Assembly (NCBI RefSeq): GCF_020085105.1
Contig: NC_058059.1
Span: forward strand, 19,777,042-19,841,041
Source: Siniperca chuatsi
Lineage: Eukaryota > Chordata > Actinopteri > Centrarchiformes > Sinipercidae
Reading direction: 5' to 3'
Length of the DNA: 64,000 nucleotides
The translations under genes were made by a program, and so were the position numbers. Below the pieces are notes generated by a model, which ran no database searches, was not told the origin of the DNA, and saw nothing but the letters and a program-made list of their open reading frames with translations. Below, in pieces: positions 62,415 to 64,000 of this stretch (position 1 is its first letter; every line of letters begins with the position of its first letter).

Positions 62415-62905
62415 TACCAGCACAGTGGCTCAAGGAGGTCCTGGGTTCAAACTCAGCCATGCCAAAAGGGGACTTTCTGTGCTGAGTTTACATGTTCTCC
62501 GCACGTCTGCAGTGGTTTTAGTGCTGGAACGCAAAGTAAATGAATCAATTAGTCGATCAACAGAAAAATAACTGACATCAGTTATTCAGTTTTTTTTATG
62601 CTGTTGTACATTCAATAATAATAACAAAACAAGAAATTTGAAGGCTTAATCTCTGGGGACTTCGTGAACTTATAATTTATGATGACCTTTCACGGTTTTC
62701 ACGACATTTTATAGACAAAACAATTGGAAATAATCATTTGCCTTAGTGGGTTTCCTGCGGCAGGCGAAAGACATGTAGGTTAGGTGAAGTGGCCCATAAA
62801 ATGCCTATAGGTGTGAATGTGAGTGTGGTTGTCTAGTTATATACTGGGATCAATCCAGCCCACTGTGATGTTCATCAGGATTGAACATGGAAGGGTGGAT
62901 ATAAC
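62415..62905 (+). mobile_element. Decayed L2-like retroelement, interrupted
   Basis: AAGGAGGTCCTGGGTTCAAA, GAGTTTACATGTTCTCCGCA, then after a gap GGTTTCCTGCGGCAGGCGAA, GACATGTAGGTTAGGTGAAG and ATAGGTGTGAATGTGAGTGT follow the order of the common teleost L2-type 3' region. The two parts are split by 62525-62748. Confidence 0.6.
62525..62748. repeat. MITE copy nested in L2-like element
   Basis: ATCAATTAGTCGATCAACAG at the left, ACATTTTATAGACAAAACAA and GGAAATAATCATTTGC at the right match the family seen at 37486-37842. It sits exactly at the break in the L2-like sequence. Confidence 0.5.
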
Positions 62906-64000
62906 TGTAACTGTGGATACACCACATGATCAGAATTAGTAATTCAAACAAATTCATAAATATTCAACATTTGCTATTAAGAAGTGAAAAATCTTGGACT
63001 GCCTGTGGAATACTAACAGCACTGCTATCGTACCCTTGAAGAAGAAACAAACCAAATTAGCACCTACTTGAGCGAAGCTGAAAGGTGACTTTCTGAAGTC
63101 TCTGCTTGACTTGCAGGTGTGAATGTGTCTATAATAATGGTATAAAAATGAGGAAGGCAACTGCAAAACCAGCACCCAGCAGAATCTGACTTGAATAAAT
63201 AATGGTTGAAAATGTGCATTCAGGTGGCTCAAAAAGGAAATGTTCATTTAAGCACCCTTCCAGGTCACAGCGAGGAAGTCACACGGTTTATTGTGATATT
63301 CATGAATTATATTATAAAGCACTGAACTGTAAATACATGTAAAGCAGTAAACCAAACGTGTCTGACATCTGAAGTAACTGTAGGGGTGTGATGTGCAAGA
63401 ACAGTTTCAGTCGTAATATGGAAACAGATAGTAACAGATGGTTTCTTGGTGTGGGTCTCAGATAATTGCTAACCAAATGAGGGAGAATCAGAATAATCAG
63501 AAGAAGAGGAGATTTAGCCATCTTCATATTTTTATGTGTTTCAGTGTGGACAATGAATGTTTTGAAAATTGTGAGACGGCGTTTTCTCATGTATACTGTG
63601 GGTTCAGATTTATCTGCCTTATTGTGGGCAGGAGAGGAGGCGAAGTACCTCTTGCAAAGAAGCTATCAAGATGAACCTCATTTAGGCAGTCAAATTAATC
63701 CAATTGTATACAATTGTATCCTTAACGGATGGCAAGGCTTTCCTCTTCACTTCAAGGTCGTAAATGGATGCTTAATGAGCACTGGTGGTTGGAGATGCTT
63801 CACAACTCAAAGTGTACATATCAAGAATCCAGTGCCTCAGGCTGTGCCTGAAAGACAAGACTGAGCTGTGCTCTCTTAAGCCTTTTGTGTGTTCTGCAGT
63901 GTTTTTTTTCACTTGGCCTTTCTCACTCTTTTTTTTTTTTTTTTTTGTTCCTGTTAGTGAGGTAGTTGTGAATGCCTTTGGGATGACTCAGGCAGATATG

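Larger units (their letters stand above)
59603..64000 (+). other. vav2: vav2 intron 1 (partial)
   Basis: No coding exon was recognised to the right edge. It holds a G run (about 59983-59992), three and a half ACTGCCAG units near 60003-60027, a (TC)n tract at 61489-61512, and three repeat copies listed separately. The remaining sequence is unremarkable AT-rich intron. Confidence 0.7.

Overview
The window is chromosomal DNA from a ray-finned fish. Its genes are split by GT-AG introns, its proteins are close to human ones, and its repeats are of teleost type: Tc1/mariner relics, hAT-like and TTAA-flanked MITEs, and an L2-like tail ending in ATGG units. A percomorph-type teleost is my best guess. 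The species cannot be read from the sequence.

Four protein-coding genes were recognised by translating exons across splice sites. (1) rxra (+, coding 4149-26890) encodes retinoid X receptor alpha. Eight coding exons give the last 369 residues: both zinc fingers, the hinge, the whole ligand-binding domain and the AF-2 helix. The N-terminal A/B exons lie upstream of the window. (2) wdr5 (-, coding 38320 down to 32730) is complete: 13 coding exons and 333 aa, forming the WD40 core subunit of MLL/SET1 methyltransferases. (3) brd3 (+, coding 41869-47717) is a complete but short BET protein of 557 aa, with two bromodomains and an ET domain. (4) vav2 (+, first coding exon 59399-59602) encodes the start of the calponin-homology domain; the rest lies beyond the right edge.

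Layout: 1-26.9 kb is rxra and its large introns. 26.9-31.6 kb is the probable rxra 3' UTR. 31.6-39.5 kb is wdr5, convergent with rxra. 39.5-41.7 kb is the shared head-to-head 5' region of wdr5 and brd3. 41.7-47.85 kb is brd3. 47.85-58.3 kb is intergenic and full of transposon remains. 58.3-59.6 kb is the vav2 leader and first exon, and 59.6-64 kb is vav2 intron 1.

The gene set matches the human 9q34 neighbourhood VAV2-BRD3-WDR5-RXRA. As I recall the human map, wdr5, brd3 and vav2 keep their relative orientation here while rxra is flipped. Three of the four products act in chromatin and transcription: RXR is a nuclear receptor partner, WDR5 helps deposit H3K4 methylation, and BRD3 reads acetyl-lysine. 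Nothing in the sequence shows that they are co-regulated, apart from the head-to-head wdr5/brd3 arrangement.

No operon, CRISPR array, tRNA, rRNA or clearly new gene system was found. The more unusual signals are the shortened brd3 with a duplicated splice donor, a Penelope-like insertion in wdr5 with hammerhead-like motifs, a Tc1 relic carrying an inverted piece of its own transposase, several foldback MITEs, and closely facing rxra/wdr5 poly(A) signals.
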